Below are positions 4,747 to 5,067 of a DNA stretch of 5,067 nucleotides, piece after piece (position 1 is the stretch's first letter; each line of letters opens with the position of its first letter). Source of the DNA: Spartobacteria bacterium (GTDB lineage: Bacteria; Verrucomicrobiota; Verrucomicrobiia; Chthoniobacterales; UBA10450); the NCBI GenBank assembly GCA_021324035.1, contig JAJPJU010000229.1, positions 1-5,067 of the forward strand. Reading direction: 5' to 3'. The notes under the pieces were generated by a model, which ran no database searches, was not told where the DNA came from, and saw only the letters and a list, made by a program, of their open reading frames with translations. A program made the translations under genes and the position numbers.

Positions 4747-5067
4747 TCACTTCAAAATTCGCACAGCCAATTTGAAGCTGCCGATGGACTCGTTGTCGGA
4801 TTGCAAGGGCGGTTTGTTGATGAAGCCCAGCGAAGTGCAGCCAGTACCTTTAGCCCGAAAAAAGAATCGCCGAACTCCACCGCTGCCAAGACCCATTTGT
4901 TTGCCGACCAAAAACGCGTCGCCCTGAGGAACGAGAAACACTTCGTCGACACTGTCGATCGCCCACTGATAACCAGTCGTGGGATTTTCCGGGAGCTCAA
5001 CGGTTACTTTGGAGCCGAGCGATACTTCAACAAGAGCACCATTATCTTTGTCTGTGAAAACGAGGTC
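4747..5067 (-). CDS. Chagasin-family (I42) cysteine-protease inhibitor, C-terminal part (gene continues past right edge)
   Basis: The reverse strand from 5067 to 4747 is one open frame of 106 codons plus TGA, entering from outside the window, so the true start and any signal peptide are not visible. The visible part contains the I42 pattern: GSKVTVELPENPTTGYQW (18-35 of the visible segment), with the diagnostic NPTTGY loop at 28-33. A GLGSGGVRRFFFRA strand-loop (59-72) and a closing FKLAVRI strand (98-104) follow. These form the immunoglobulin-like fold whose loops plug the active site of papain-type (C1) proteases. The third binding loop, usually RPW in this family, reads NKPPL (84-88) and lacks the Trp. 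Bacterial members are usually exported or lipid-anchored, which cannot be checked here. A small gene follows immediately, possibly overlapping by GTGA. Family assignment is good; inhibitory activity is inferred and weakened by the altered loop. Confidence 0.8.
   Translation of the reverse strand, partial: DLVFTDKDNGALVEVSLGSKVTVELPENPTTGYQWAIDSVDEVFLVPQGDAFLVGKQMGLGSGGVRRFFFRAKGTGCTSLGFINKPPLQSDNESIGSFKLAVRILK

Noticed and set aside
4752..5000. Second minus-strand frame of 82 codons over the inhibitor gene
   Set aside because: Shifted shadow; the other frame carries the NPTTGYQW motif and is open to the window edge.

Overview
This is a bacterial chromosomal window. It most resembles a Gram-negative, outer-membrane-bearing member of the Verrucomicrobiota (Spartobacteria/Chthoniobacterales type). 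That placement is an inference from three things: an LpxB N-terminus (lipid A synthesis), the style of the inactive aldehyde-dehydrogenase homologue beside a pyrimidine-nucleoside phosphorylase, and AT-rich TTCGGATTT-type intergenic repeats. No rRNA or other marker gene is present to settle it. I see no tRNA, rRNA, CRISPR array, transposase or phage gene.

Left block, minus strand (about 1-2223): an envelope-sugar operon read right to left. It runs from a possible leader with hairpins, to fcl (GDP-L-fucose synthase), then a Gfo/Idh/MocA sugar-nucleotide oxidoreductase that overlaps fcl by ATGA. A 155-nt gap carrying an imperfect inverted repeat follows, then the start of lpxB, which leaves the window at its left edge. 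Fcl makes an activated deoxysugar for surface glycans and LpxB joins the two halves of lipid A. The oxidoreductase sits where GnnA-type UDP-GlcNAc 3-dehydrogenases are found in some bacteria. The GDP-mannose 4,6-dehydratase (gmd) partner of Fcl and the aminotransferase (gnnB) partner of a GnnA are not in the window.

Middle block, plus strand (about 2331-4494): a deoxynucleoside or pyrimidine-nucleoside salvage pair. The first gene encodes a short aldehyde-dehydrogenase-fold protein that keeps the N-terminal cofactor-domain framework and a conserved C-terminal tail but lacks the whole catalytic domain. It resembles the non-catalytic half of ALDH16-type proteins. It is followed 49 nt later by a complete pyrimidine-nucleoside phosphorylase (pdp), whose stop codon lies inside the stem of a likely terminator. 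The deoC and catalytic ALDH genes that would be expected beside the first gene are absent; the divergent fcl operon occupies that position.

Right block, minus strand (4496-5067): the C-terminal part of a chagasin-family (I42) cysteine-protease inhibitor enters from the right edge. It is followed by a small, unrecognised basic protein that may overlap it by GTGA. This pair converges on pdp.

Nothing here is a clear new defence or mobile system. The most interesting signals are the stand-alone inactive ALDH, the inverted repeat before lpxB, the strand-polarised terminator built on the pdp stop codon, and the variant protease inhibitor with its small downstream gene.
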